From: Paractinoplanes rishiriensis
Lineage (GTDB): Bacteria; Actinomycetota; Actinomycetes; Mycobacteriales; Micromonosporaceae
Direction of reading: 5' to 3'
NCBI RefSeq assembly: GCF_016862375.1
Contig: NZ_BOMV01000009.1
Span: 1 to 52,444, forward strand
Length of the DNA stretch: 52,444 bases
The translations under genes and the position numbers were made by a program. The notes under the pieces are model-generated. The model worked only from the letters and a program-made list of their open reading frames with translations. It did not search any database and was not told the origin of the DNA. Position 1 is the stretch's first letter; each line of letters opens with the position of its first letter. This document shows, in pieces, positions 25,058 to 33,319 of this stretch.

Positions 25058-26456
25058 CGTCGTCCTCGGTGGACTCCACCCGGGCCCGGCCGCGGGCCAG
25101 GCCGGCCGCCCGGTACGTGCCCGGCGGCGGCCCGGTGATCAGGCCCAGCCCGGCGGCCGGCGGCACCGGGCGGTGGCCCGCGGTGCCGGCCGGCAGCCGG
25201 CGCGGCAGCGCGTTGAGCACCGCGCCGGCCAGCGTGGCGCCGACCCGTTCGAGCAGGTCGGCAGAACGCTGCACGTCGGCCGCCGGGGTGCGGTTGGCGC
25301 GCACCACCAGCAGTGCCCGGTCGGTCACCTTGCTGAGCACCACGGTGTCGGCCACGCCGCGCAGCGGGGGAGCGTCCACCAGCACCACGTCGAACAAGCC
25401 GGTGAGCATGGTCAGCGTGGCGCTCAGCCGGGGCGACGCCAGCAGCTCGCCCGGATCGGCGACCGGGGCGCCGCAAGGCAGCACGGTGAGCCGGCCGTCC
25501 AGCGGGTCGCGCAGCACGGTGGTCACCGGCGTGGCGCCGGTCAGCACCTCGGCGAGGCCCGGCCCGTCGTCGAGGGCCAGGTAGCGGGCGACGCCGGGGG
25601 TGCGCAGGTTGGCGTCGACCAGCACCACCCGGGCGCCGGTCTCGGCCAGCGCGATGGCCAGCCCGCAGGTGATCGCGGTGGTGCCCTCCTTGGGCCCGGT
25701 GCCGGTGAGCAGCAGTGAGGAGCCGTGTCCCGGGGTGGTGGCGGCCAGTTCCGGCAGCAGGCTGCGCAGCCGGCGGAAGGCCTCGGCCAGGGCCTCGCCG
25801 GGCCGGCCGGCCGAGCGGTCCAGCGAGATCGTGCCGACCGTGCCGATGCCGAGCCGGCGCAGGTCGTCCTCCTCGGTGACGGTGCGGCGGGTGGCCTCGC
25901 GGACGGCCACCGCGACGGCGCCGGTGAGCAGCCCCAGCACGGCCGAGAACGCCAGGTTGCGCACCAGGTTGCCGGGCTCGCGGGCGGTGACCGGGTCCTG
26001 CGCGACGGTCACCGACGGTTTCGGCCCGTCCCCGGCGGAGCCCGGCGGGTCGAGCTGTTTGGCCAGGCCCACCAGCACCGCGGTGGCGGTGGTGACGAGT
26101 TGCCGGCTGCGCTGCGCGGACGCGTCGGTGGCGGTGACCACCAGCAGGTCGGTGCCGTCCTGCACCTGTGCCGACAGGCTCTCCTGCACCTGCTCGGCGG
26201 TCAGGCCGCCGCCCAATTTGGTGACCACCGCGCCGGCCACCCGGGGGCCGGTCAGCAGCACGATGTACGAGTTGAGCCGGCTCGCCTTGGCGTCCGGGTC
26301 GCCGGCCCCGGTGGTCACGTACAGCACCATCGACGACCGGTAGGCGGGTGCCGCGGTCAGCGACACCGCCGCCGCGATGCCGGTGGCGAGCAGCACCGGC
26401 AGCAGCAGCCACAGCCACCGGCGGCGGCAGGCCCGGACGTACTCACGCAGTTCCAC
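25050..26456 (-). CDS. Wzz/Wzc-like polysaccharide co-polymerase with degenerate P-loop
   Basis: 468 residues: N-terminal Wzz domain with a transmembrane helix at about 14-35, an external region, a second helix at about 167-187, then a BY-kinase-like domain (about 220-410). Walker A' VVLVDANLRTP (277-287) and Walker B FDVVLVDAPPL are kept. Walker A reads TGPKEG-TTA near 252-261, where the family has PxEGK(S/T); the P-loop lysine is missing. The C-terminus has only one Tyr instead of a Tyr cluster. It probably sets chain length, with ATP binding weak or regulated differently. It overlaps GT4 by 14 bp and the flippase by 8 bp. Confidence 0.83.
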   Translation of the reverse strand: MELREYVRACRRRWLWLLLPVLLATGIAAAVSLTAAPAYRSSMVLYVTTGAGDPDAKASRLNSYIVLLTGPRVAGAVVTKLGGGLTAEQVQESLSAQVQDGTDLLVVTATDASAQRSRQLVTTATAVLVGLAKQLDPPGSAGDGPKPSVTVAQDPVTAREPGNLVRNLAFSAVLGLLTGAVAVAVREATRRTVTEEDDLRRLGIGTVGTISLDRSAGRPGEALAEAFRRLRSLLPELAATTPGHGSSLLLTGTGPKEGTTAITCGLAIALAETGARVVLVDANLRTPGVARYLALDDGPGLAEVLTGATPVTTVLRDPLDGRLTVLPCGAPVADPGELLASPRLSATLTMLTGLFDVVLVDAPPLRGVADTVVLSKVTDRALLVVRANRTPAADVQRSADLLERVGATLAGAVLNALPRRLPAGTAGHRPVPPAAGLGLITGPPPGTYRAAGLARGRARVESTEDDDG

Positions 26457-27669
26457 GTCGCGCCACCGCCCGGTTCAGCACTGCCTCGAAGTCGTCGAAC
26501 AGGCGGTCCCGGGAGAACCGCTCGACGGCCAGCCGGTGCGCCGCGGCGCGGGCCCGGGCCAGCCAGTCGTGGTCACGGACGTGCTCGGCGAGCAGCACAC
26601 CGGCCTTGTCCGGGTCGTACGGGTCGAGCAACAGCCCGGCCCCGGTCTCCTGGAGCAGGTCGGCCTGCCAGCCGCCGTAGTTGATGGCGATCGGGCGGGA
26701 CGCGGCGAGCGCGTCGAAGAACTTGTTGGCCGAGTTGTCCCAGAGCGCGCGGACCGGCCGCACGAAGCTGGACGACAGGGTGGACGCGGCCAGGATCACC
26801 GGCAGGTCGGCCTTGGGCACCTTCTCCCACATGTGCACGGTGTTGCCGAGCAGCCCCAGCCCGGCCGCGAGTTGCCGGGTCTGGTCCCACTCCCGGCCGT
26901 GCCCGACGATCAGCACCTGCGCCGCCGGGTCACGCTCGCGCAGCCGCTGCGCGGCCCGCACCAGATAGTCCACGCCGTTCACCGCGCCCAGCGCTCCGGT
27001 GTAGACGATCAGCGGCCGGTCGCCCAGCCAGCGGTGCTCCGAGCGGAACCGGTGCACGTCCTGGTCGCGTACCCCCTCGAACATGGCCAGGTCGGCGGCG
27101 TTGGGAATCATCGTGGTTCTGGTGGCCGGGCGGCGGGCGGTGACGCCGGCCGCCATGCCGGGGGAGAGCGCGACGACCTCGGCGGCGTTGCGGTACGCGA
27201 AGTTGGCCAGCGCGCAGGCCAGCCGCCGGGCCACCGGGTTGCGCAGCGCACCCATCTCGATCGGCACCTCGGGCCACAGGTCGCGCACCTCGAACACGAA
27301 CGGCACCCGGCGCAGGCGGGCCGCGATCACGCCGGGCACCGCCACGGTCAGCGGGGTGCTGGTGGCGAACACCAGGTCGGCGCGTAGCCGTGCGGCTTTC
27401 GCCGCGGCCAGCACCATGAACTCGGCGAAGGCGCGCAGGCGGCGGGCATGGGACATGTGATTCGAGTACGGGACGGAGTACCAGTGCACGGTGACCCCGT
27501 CGTCCTCGGTACGCCGCCAGCCGACCGCCCGCTTGCCGGGCGTGATGTCGGTGGTGATGACGTCGACCGTGTGGCCGCGCGCGACCAGCCGCCGGGCCTG
27601 CTCGTAGGAGCGGATGCCCCCGGTCATGCCGGGGTTGCAGTAGTACTGATGGATGTAGACGATGCGCAT
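26443..27669 (-). CDS. Family 4 glycosyltransferase (WbuB-like)
   Basis: 408-residue GT-B enzyme. The N-terminus MRIVYIHQYYCNPGMTGGIRSYEQARRL is characteristic of the WbuB/GT4 group. FEVRDLWPE in the linker, PLIVYTGALGAVNGVDYLVRAA at the donor-domain start, VPKADLPVILAASTLSSSFVRP and NSANKFFDALAASRPIAIN complete the pattern. It adds a sugar, probably a HexNAc derivative, to the lipid-linked intermediate. Spacing is 7 bp to the aminotransferase upstream. Confidence 0.9.
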   Translation of the reverse strand: MRIVYIHQYYCNPGMTGGIRSYEQARRLVARGHTVDVITTDITPGKRAVGWRRTEDDGVTVHWYSVPYSNHMSHARRLRAFAEFMVLAAAKAARLRADLVFATSTPLTVAVPGVIAARLRRVPFVFEVRDLWPEVPIEMGALRNPVARRLACALANFAYRNAAEVVALSPGMAAGVTARRPATRTTMIPNAADLAMFEGVRDQDVHRFRSEHRWLGDRPLIVYTGALGAVNGVDYLVRAAQRLRERDPAAQVLIVGHGREWDQTRQLAAGLGLLGNTVHMWEKVPKADLPVILAASTLSSSFVRPVRALWDNSANKFFDALAASRPIAINYGGWQADLLQETGAGLLLDPYDPDKAGVLLAEHVRDHDWLARARAAAHRLAVERFSRDRLFDDFEAVLNRAVARRGTA

Positions 27670-27676
27670 CGGCCGG

Positions 27677-28798
27677 TCATCCCTCCCGCACGGCGGATAC
27701 CACGCGTTCCCGGTCGTGGTCGGTGAGCGCCGACCCGCTGGGCAGACAGACGCCGCGGTGGAACAGGTCAGCGCTGACCGCGCCGCCGCGCCGCGGACAG
27801 TCGTGGAAGGCCGGCTGGAGGTGCATGGGTTTCCAGGCCGGCCGGGCCTCGATGTTGTGCCGGGCCAGGCGGGCCAGGACGGTGTCGCGGTCGGCGCCGA
27901 ACTCGTCCGGGTCGACCAGCAGGCAGGTGAGCCACCAGTTCGGCCGGCCGTACCCGGCGACCGGCATGAAGGTGAGCCCGGGCAGGTCGAGGGCCTGCCG
28001 GTAGTAGCGGGCCGTCTCGCGGCGGCAGGCGATCATCTCGCCGAGCCGTTGCACCTGGCCGCGGCCCACGGCGGCGAGCAGGTTGCTGAGCCGGTAGTTG
28101 TAGCCGACCGTGCGGTGCTCGTAGTGCGGCACCGGCTCGCGGGCCTGGGTGGCCAGGTGCCGGGCCTGGCGCGCCACCCGGTCGTCGCCGGTGAGCAGCA
28201 TGCCGCCCCCGCCGGTCGTGATGATCTTGTTGCCGTTGAAGGACAGCACCCCGGCCAGCCCGAACGAGCCGGCCGGCCGCCCGTGGTAGGTGGCGCCGAG
28301 GGCCTCGGCCGCGTCCTCGATCAGCGGCACGCCGTACCGGTCGCAGGCGTCCAGCAGCGGCCGGTAGTCGGCGCACTGGCCGTACATGTCGACCGCGATC
28401 ACCGCCCTGGGCAGCCGGCCGCGCGCGTTGCGGGCCCTCAGCTCCTCGGCCACCAGGGCCGGGTCGACGTTCCAGCTCTCCGGCGTGCTGTCCAGGAAGA
28501 CCGGGCGGGCGCCCAGGTACATCACCGCGTTCGCGGTGGCGGCGAAGGTGAACGACGGCACCAGCACGGTGTCGCCGCGGCGCACGCCGGCCGCCACCAG
28601 CGCCAGATGCAGTGCCGCGGTGCCGCTGGCCAGGGCGACCGCGTGCGGCACGCCGACCAGTTCGGCCACCTGCGATTCGAACGCGTCGAGGTCGGGGCCG
28701 ACCGGCGCCACCCAGTTGGCGTCGAACGCGGCCAGCAGCAGCTTCCGCTCGACGTCGCTGACGTCCGGCGGGGACAGGTAGATGCGGGTGTCAGTCAT
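27677..28798 (-). CDS. DegT/DnrJ/EryC1/StrS aminotransferase (PglE-like)
   Basis: 373-residue PLP enzyme forming a 4-amino sugar from a 4-keto-6-deoxy UDP-sugar. Signatures are SGTAALHLAL, VLVPSFTFAATANAV, PLIEDAAEALGATY (PLP-binding Asp) and SFNGNKIITTGGGGML (internal-aldimine Lys), then RLSNLLAAVGRGQ. The NGNKIITTGGGG form is typical of PglE/bacillosamine-type enzymes. The CapD/WbpM-like dehydratase at 14455 would make its substrate. It overlaps the deacetylase gene by 8 bp. Confidence 0.93.
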   Translation of the reverse strand: MTDTRIYLSPPDVSDVERKLLLAAFDANWVAPVGPDLDAFESQVAELVGVPHAVALASGTAALHLALVAAGVRRGDTVLVPSFTFAATANAVMYLGARPVFLDSTPESWNVDPALVAEELRARNARGRLPRAVIAVDMYGQCADYRPLLDACDRYGVPLIEDAAEALGATYHGRPAGSFGLAGVLSFNGNKIITTGGGGMLLTGDDRVARQARHLATQAREPVPHYEHRTVGYNYRLSNLLAAVGRGQVQRLGEMIACRRETARYYRQALDLPGLTFMPVAGYGRPNWWLTCLLVDPDEFGADRDTVLARLARHNIEARPAWKPMHLQPAFHDCPRRGGAVSADLFHRGVCLPSGSALTDHDRERVVSAVREG

Positions 28799-29576
28799 GG
28801 ATCCGGGTCCGCACCGCGCCCAGCGGCCAGGCCGGGTGCAGGCCCTGCCGGTTGATGTGCAGCGGGGGGTCGCCCGGCCGCATCGGGGTGCGCAGCGTGC
28901 TGGCGAAGCTGCGGTAGCCGGCCTCCCGGGCGAGGCGCACGTCGCGCTCGCCGAAGTCGACGGCCGGGTGCCCGTACGGCGCGGCGAAGTCGCGCACCTC
29001 GGCGCCCAGCTGGTCCTCCAGCTCGCGTTTCGAGGCGGCGATCTCGTGCCGCGCGCCGTCGCCGTCGCAGTCGGCGAGCCGGGTGTGGGTGACCGTGTGC
29101 GAGCCGACCGGGTAGCCGGCGGCGTGCAACGCGCGGCAGTCGTCCCAGTTCATCTGCCCGGGCCGGCCGACCAGCCCGGTGGTGACGAAGAACGTGGCCG
29201 GCACGTTCAGCTCGCGCAGGATCGGCACCACCACCCCGGTCCAGCTCGGGTGGCCGTCGTCGAAGGAGAGACAGAACACCGGCCCGGTCATCGACCGCCG
29301 GCCGGCCAGGATCTCGAGCGCGTCGTCCCAGGAGACCAGCGTGCCGAGCCGGCCGAACGTACGCAGGTGGTGGCGCAGGCCGGCGGCGTACTCCGGGAGC
29401 ACGTCGTGGTAGAAGGGGAAGTAGAGCCGCGCGGTCGCCGGCAGCCGGCGGAACAGGCCGGCGGCAGCCAGGATGCGGCCCTGGGTGCGTGGCCGCTGTC
29501 GCAGCCGGCGGCGCAGGCCCAGCTCGTTCAGGCGCCGCTTGATGAAGGTCGGCTTGATGAGGGTCGGCGGCTGCAT
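28791..29576 (-). CDS. NodB-type polysaccharide deacetylase
   Basis: 261 residues with NodB-homology motifs: SFDDGH (D106 base, D107 metal ligand), SHTVTHTRL (H160, H164 metal ligands), APYGHP (motif 3) and a C-terminal HINRQGLHP. It removes N- or O-acetyl groups from sugar units. No signal peptide is visible (basic, RRRLRQRPR-rich N-terminus), so it probably acts on the cytosolic face. It is the first gene of the leftward ten-gene operon, with the 15-bp motif 34 nt before its ATG. Confidence 0.88.
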   Translation of the reverse strand: MQPPTLIKPTFIKRRLNELGLRRRLRQRPRTQGRILAAAGLFRRLPATARLYFPFYHDVLPEYAAGLRHHLRTFGRLGTLVSWDDALEILAGRRSMTGPVFCLSFDDGHPSWTGVVVPILRELNVPATFFVTTGLVGRPGQMNWDDCRALHAAGYPVGSHTVTHTRLADCDGDGARHEIAASKRELEDQLGAEVRDFAAPYGHPAVDFGERDVRLAREAGYRSFASTLRTPMRPGDPPLHINRQGLHPAWPLGAVRTRIHD

Positions 29577-29586
29577 GCACTCACCC

Positions 29587-29625
29587 TGACAAATGAATAC
29601 CGGCTCGCGTCAGTAGCAATTGTCA
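29587..29625. promoter_or_regulatory. Glycan-operon motif, second locus
   Basis: CAGTAGCAATTGTCA at 29611-29625 is the exact reverse complement of the 15-mer at 14344-14358 and points to the deacetylase operon. A looser copy, TGACAAATGAATACCG (29587-29602, plus strand), points to the divergent FemAB-like gene. The arrangement mirrors the 14298-14358 intergenic region. Confidence 0.55.
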
Positions 29626-29728
29626 TATTGAACGCGAGACTTATTCACATCGAAAAGAACGCCTTGCGGAATGCGCTTGCGGGCGCGCATCATCCTGGCT
29701 TGGAGGCCCATTCCACGAAGGGGATCCG

Positions 29729-30736
29729 ATGTTTCGATTGCACCGCGTGGAGCCGTCCGCCGAGTTGTGGGCGGACCGCGCCACGTACCCGGATCGCCTG
29801 ATCTTCCACACCCCGCAGTGGCTGCGGTTCGTGGCCGAGACGCAGCGCGCCGAGCCGGTGCTGGCCACCGTGCACGACGGCGGCACACCGGTGGGCCACT
29901 TCACCGGGCTGGTCACCAAGCGGTACGGCCTGCGCATCCTGGGCAGCCCGATGGCCGGCTGGACCACCTCGTACGGGGGCTTCAACCTGCGGCCTGCAGT
30001 GCCGCGGCGGGCGGCACTGGAGGCGCTGATGCCGTTCGCGTTCGGCGATCTGGGGTGCGCCCACCTGGAGATCCGCGACCGGCACCTGACCGAGGCCGAC
30101 CTGGGCGGCCTGGGTCTGCGCTGGCAGTCCGCCCCGACCGCGGTGATCGATCTGACCCCGGGCGAGGACGCGCTGTTCGGCGCCATGGCGAGTGCCTGCC
30201 GGCGCAATATCCGTAAGGCCGAACGATCCGGCGTGGTCATCGAGGAGGTCACCGGTGATCCGGCATTCGCCGGGCAATTCTTTGACCAGTTAAGGGACGT
30301 TTTCGCCAAACAGAATCTGGTGCCGACCTATCCGGTGGAGCGGGTCCGGTCGCTGATCCGGCACCTCGGCCCGGCCGGCCGGTTGCTGCTGCTGCGCGCC
30401 CGCGACCCGGGCGGCCGGTGCATCGCCACGGCGGTGCTGCCCTGGTATCACCGCACCATGTACTTCTGGGGCGGCGCGAGCTACCGGCCCGATCAGCACC
30501 TGCGGCCCAACGAGGCACTGATCTGGTACGCGCTGCGCTGGGCCCGGCAGCGCGGCGTCACCGAGTTCGACTTCGTCGGCGGCAACTCCTACAAGCAGAA
30601 GTACGGCACCACCGAGGTGCCGGTGCCGTGGGCCCGCCGGTCCCGGTCGCCGTTGGTGGCCGGCCTCCGGGACGCCGCCAAGGAGGCCTTTTCGCTGCGC
30701 CAGAAAGCCGTTGCGCGCCTGACTAGGCAGGTTTGA
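29729..30736 (+). CDS. FemAB-like GNAT acyltransferase, second copy
   Basis: 335 residues of the FemAB/BioF2 GNAT family: FHTPQWLRFVAET, TTSYGGFNLRP, ACRRNIRKAERSGV (cf. RRNIRKAxKxGV), CIATAVLPWYHRTMYFWGGASYRP and EFDFVGGNSYKQKYGTTEV. AAGGGG precedes the ATG. It is divergent from the deacetylase and probably acylates the same glycan. It is only distantly similar to the protein at 20470, so it is not a recent duplicate. Confidence 0.82.
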   Translation: MFRLHRVEPSAELWADRATYPDRLIFHTPQWLRFVAETQRAEPVLATVHDGGTPVGHFTGLVTKRYGLRILGSPMAGWTTSYGGFNLRPAVPRRAALEALMPFAFGDLGCAHLEIRDRHLTEADLGGLGLRWQSAPTAVIDLTPGEDALFGAMASACRRNIRKAERSGVVIEEVTGDPAFAGQFFDQLRDVFAKQNLVPTYPVERVRSLIRHLGPAGRLLLLRARDPGGRCIATAVLPWYHRTMYFWGGASYRPDQHLRPNEALIWYALRWARQRGVTEFDFVGGNSYKQKYGTTEVPVPWARRSRSPLVAGLRDAAKEAFSLRQKAVARLTRQV

Positions 30737-30807
30737 ACTCACCGGCCTCGTAGCCCGTAGTAGTCGGCAGGGGGCGGTTGGGTGGAGGCCCTGGGTGGAG
30801 GCCCGGA

Positions 30808-31764
30808 ATGAGTGGTGACCGGATCGTCGGCATCGGTACGCGCTGGGCCGGCACCGAGCGGCGGCCACGGCGGCACGGCGAGCGACCCATGGAGCGCGAG
30901 CCGGTGGATCGTGCTGCCCAGGATCGGGCTGCCCAGGATCGGGCGGCGATGGAACGGGCCGCCATGGAACGGGCCGCGATGGAGCGGGCGGAGCGCACCG
31001 CCGCCATGGAACGCGCCGCGGTGGAACGGATGCCCGGCCAGCGGCCACCGATGGAACGGTCCCCGATGGACCGGCAGCCGATCGACCGGTCGATGCTGGA
31101 CCGGCCCGATCGGCCGCCCCTCGGCCTGGTCCCCGACGACAGTCCGGACCGGGCCATGGAGGTCCTGGTCATCGCGCAGCGCACGGCCGAGGACCACATC
31201 CGCACCACCCGGGCCGAGGCCGACAAGATGCGCGCCGAGGCGCTCGCCTCGGCCGACGAGATCGTGCGTGACGCGCACACCCAGGCACAGGACATCCGGC
31301 GCCGGGCCGAGCAGATGATGGTCGAGGCGAACGACGCCGCCGACCGCCTCGGCCGGCGCGCCCAGGAGCGCGCCGAGGAGGTGGAGCACTCCGCCATGGT
31401 GATCCTCTCGGACGCCCGGGAGCGTGCCGAGCGGATCGGCGCGGAGGCCCAGCTCGGCGCCGAGGAGGTGGAGCGCTCGGCGCTGGTGATCCTGTCCGAC
31501 GCCCGGGACCGGGCCGAACGGATCGGCGCGGACGCGCAGATGAGCGCCGACGAGCTGCGCCGGCAGGCCAAGGCCGAGTACGACGCGGTGCTGGAGCGGC
31601 TGCAGTCCAATCGGGAAAATCTGCTGGGCCAGATCGAGTCGCTGGAGCAGTTCGACCGGGACTTCCGTGGTCAGCTGCTGGACTTCATGCAGGGTCAGGT
31701 GCGGGCCTTGCTGGCCGACGATCCGCAGCGGGCGGAACAGCAGCAGCAGTATCCGCAGGGGTGA
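30808..31764 (+). CDS. DivIVA-like coiled-coil protein with internal repeats
   Basis: 318 residues, almost wholly charged and helical. The N-terminal third is low-complexity with five-residue units RAAQD/RAAME repeated at least five times, then RSPMDRQPIDRSMLDRP. The remainder is a long coiled coil containing a 29-residue tandem repeat (EEVEHSAMVILSDARERAER and EEVERSALVILSDARDRAER). The coil AEADKMRAEALASADEIVRDA is like DivIVA/Wag31-type scaffold proteins, but the N-terminal DivIVA membrane-binding motif is absent. ATG 30808 has GGAGG 6 nt before it. A cytoskeletal or polar scaffold role is inferred. Its last 80 bp overlap the convergent aldehyde dehydrogenase gene. Confidence 0.7.
   Translation: MSGDRIVGIGTRWAGTERRPRRHGERPMEREPVDRAAQDRAAQDRAAMERAAMERAAMERAERTAAMERAAVERMPGQRPPMERSPMDRQPIDRSMLDRPDRPPLGLVPDDSPDRAMEVLVIAQRTAEDHIRTTRAEADKMRAEALASADEIVRDAHTQAQDIRRRAEQMMVEANDAADRLGRRAQERAEEVEHSAMVILSDARERAERIGAEAQLGAEEVERSALVILSDARDRAERIGADAQMSADELRRQAKAEYDAVLERLQSNRENLLGQIESLEQFDRDFRGQLLDFMQGQVRALLADDPQRAEQQQQYPQG
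31375..31548 (+). repeat. 87-bp tandem repeat in the coiled-coil gene
   Basis: Units 31375-31461 and 31462-31548 encode 29-residue coils that differ at few positions (EHSAMVILSDARERAERIGAEA, ERSALVILSDARDRAERIGADA). Split here only for length. They indicate a recent in-frame duplication. Confidence 0.8.
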
Positions 31765-33319
31765 CCACGCCGTCGACCCGCCGCGGGACGGCGCGGTAGT
31801 CGTCGGCCAGTTCCGGCGGCAGCAGCGTGGGCGGGCAGTTCTGCCAGGCGACCGGCCGCAGGAAGCGGCGGATCGCGGTGGCGCCCACCGACGTGTGCTG
31901 CGAGTTGGTGGCCGGCCAGGGGCCGCCGTGCTGCTGCGCCCAGGCCACCGCGACGCCGGTCGGGTAGCCGTTGTAGATGATCCGGCCGGCCCGCGGCAGC
32001 AGCCGCCGGGACAGCTCGGCGGGCAGCCGGGTCTCGCCGGAGGCGTGCTGCACGGTGGCGGTCAGCGACCCGGGCAGCCGGCCGAGCGCGCCGACCAGGT
32101 CCGCCTCGTCCCGGTAGCGGGCCACCACGGTGACCGGCCCGAAACACTCCTCGGTGGCCTCCGGCGGCAGGCCGGCGGCGGTGGTGGCGAGCAGCAGCGG
32201 CCGCCCGAAGAATCCCCCGGCACCGGCCGGCCCGGTGGCCCGTGCCGCAGCCTCGCCGCCGGTGGCCGGAGCTGCCTCCGCGCCGTGCGTCACGGTCTCG
32301 GTCCGCGCCGCCAGCGCCGCGGAGATGCGGGCGAACGACTCGGCGATCCCGCCGTTGAGCATCACCTGCGGCTCGGCCGCACCGACCGCCTCGGCGATCG
32401 CCGCCACCACCGCGTCGCCGGCCGCACCGGCCGGCACGAAGACCAGGCCCGGCTTGGTGCAGAACTGCCCGGCGCCGAGCAGGACCGACCCGGCCACCCC
32501 GGCGCCGATGTCCGCGGCCCGCTCGGCCGCCGCGTCCGGGGTGACGATCACCGGGTTGAGGCTGCTCAGCTCGCCGAAGAACGGGATCGGCTCGGGCCGC
32601 CGTTCGATGATCTCCAGCAGCGCCCGGCCGCCGCCGAGCGAGCCGGTGAACCCGACCGCCCGGATCGCCGGATGGGCCACCAGATCGGCGCCGGCCGGCA
32701 CGCCGTGCACGAGTGCGAGCGTGCCCTCGGGAGCGCCGCTCCTGCGGGCCGCCGCGTCCATCAGGTCGAAGCAGAGCTGTGCGGTGGCCGGATGTGAGCC
32801 GTGCGCCTTGACCACCACGGGGCAGCCGGCCGCCAGCGCCGACGCGGTGTCGCCGCCCGGCACCGAGAACGCCAGCGGGAAGTTCGACGCGCCGAACACC
32901 GCGACCGGACCGACCGGCACCAGCATCCGCCGCAGGTCGGGCCGCGGTCCCATCGGGGTGTCGCCGGCGTGGTCGACGATCGCCTCGAGATAGCCGCCGT
33001 CGCGCAGCACCTCCCCGAAGAACCGCAGCTGGTAGCAGGTGCGGGTGAGCTCGCCGTCGAGCCGGCCGGTGCCCAGGCCGGACTCCCGGCCGGCGGTCGC
33101 CACGATCCGGTCCCGGCCACCGTCCAGCGCCGCGGCGAGCGCGTCCAGCAGGGCGGCCCGGCCGAGGCGGCCGAACTCGTCGAGGGCACCGGCGGCGGCC
33201 GCGGCCTGCCGGCAGGCCGCGTCGACCTGGCCGGTGCCGGTCTCGGCGGCGACGGTGCCGGTCACCTCGCCGGTGCGCGGGTCGATGCTGACCACGTCGG
33301 TGCTGGCTACGTCGGTCAC
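31685..33319 (-). CDS. 2-oxoglutarate semialdehyde (2,5-dioxovalerate) dehydrogenase
   Basis: 544-residue NAD(P)-dependent aldehyde dehydrogenase of the KGSADH branch, the last step of aldarate catabolism to 2-oxoglutarate. It shows catalytic Cys in GAGQFCTKPG, Glu in FFGELSSLNP, FGASNFPLAFS, VKAHGSHP, VGFTGSLGGG and GVAVAWAQQHGGP, which are typical of this branch rather than general ALDHs. GTG 33319 overlaps the upstream stop (GTGA). It ends the aldarate operon. A C-terminal Pro/Ala-rich extension overlaps the convergent coiled-coil gene by 80 bp. Confidence 0.92.
   Translation of the reverse strand: MTDVASTDVVSIDPRTGEVTGTVAAETGTGQVDAACRQAAAAAGALDEFGRLGRAALLDALAAALDGGRDRIVATAGRESGLGTGRLDGELTRTCYQLRFFGEVLRDGGYLEAIVDHAGDTPMGPRPDLRRMLVPVGPVAVFGASNFPLAFSVPGGDTASALAAGCPVVVKAHGSHPATAQLCFDLMDAAARRSGAPEGTLALVHGVPAGADLVAHPAIRAVGFTGSLGGGRALLEIIERRPEPIPFFGELSSLNPVIVTPDAAAERAADIGAGVAGSVLLGAGQFCTKPGLVFVPAGAAGDAVVAAIAEAVGAAEPQVMLNGGIAESFARISAALAARTETVTHGAEAAPATGGEAAARATGPAGAGGFFGRPLLLATTAAGLPPEATEECFGPVTVVARYRDEADLVGALGRLPGSLTATVQHASGETRLPAELSRRLLPRAGRIIYNGYPTGVAVAWAQQHGGPWPATNSQHTSVGATAIRRFLRPVAWQNCPPTLLPPELADDYRAVPRRVDGVVTPADTAAAVPPAADRRPARPAPDPA

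Noticed and set aside
30907..31030. Short repeats considered as a CRISPR-like array
   Set aside because: The 15-bp units are contiguous, in frame and encode RAAME/RAAQD; there are no spacers.
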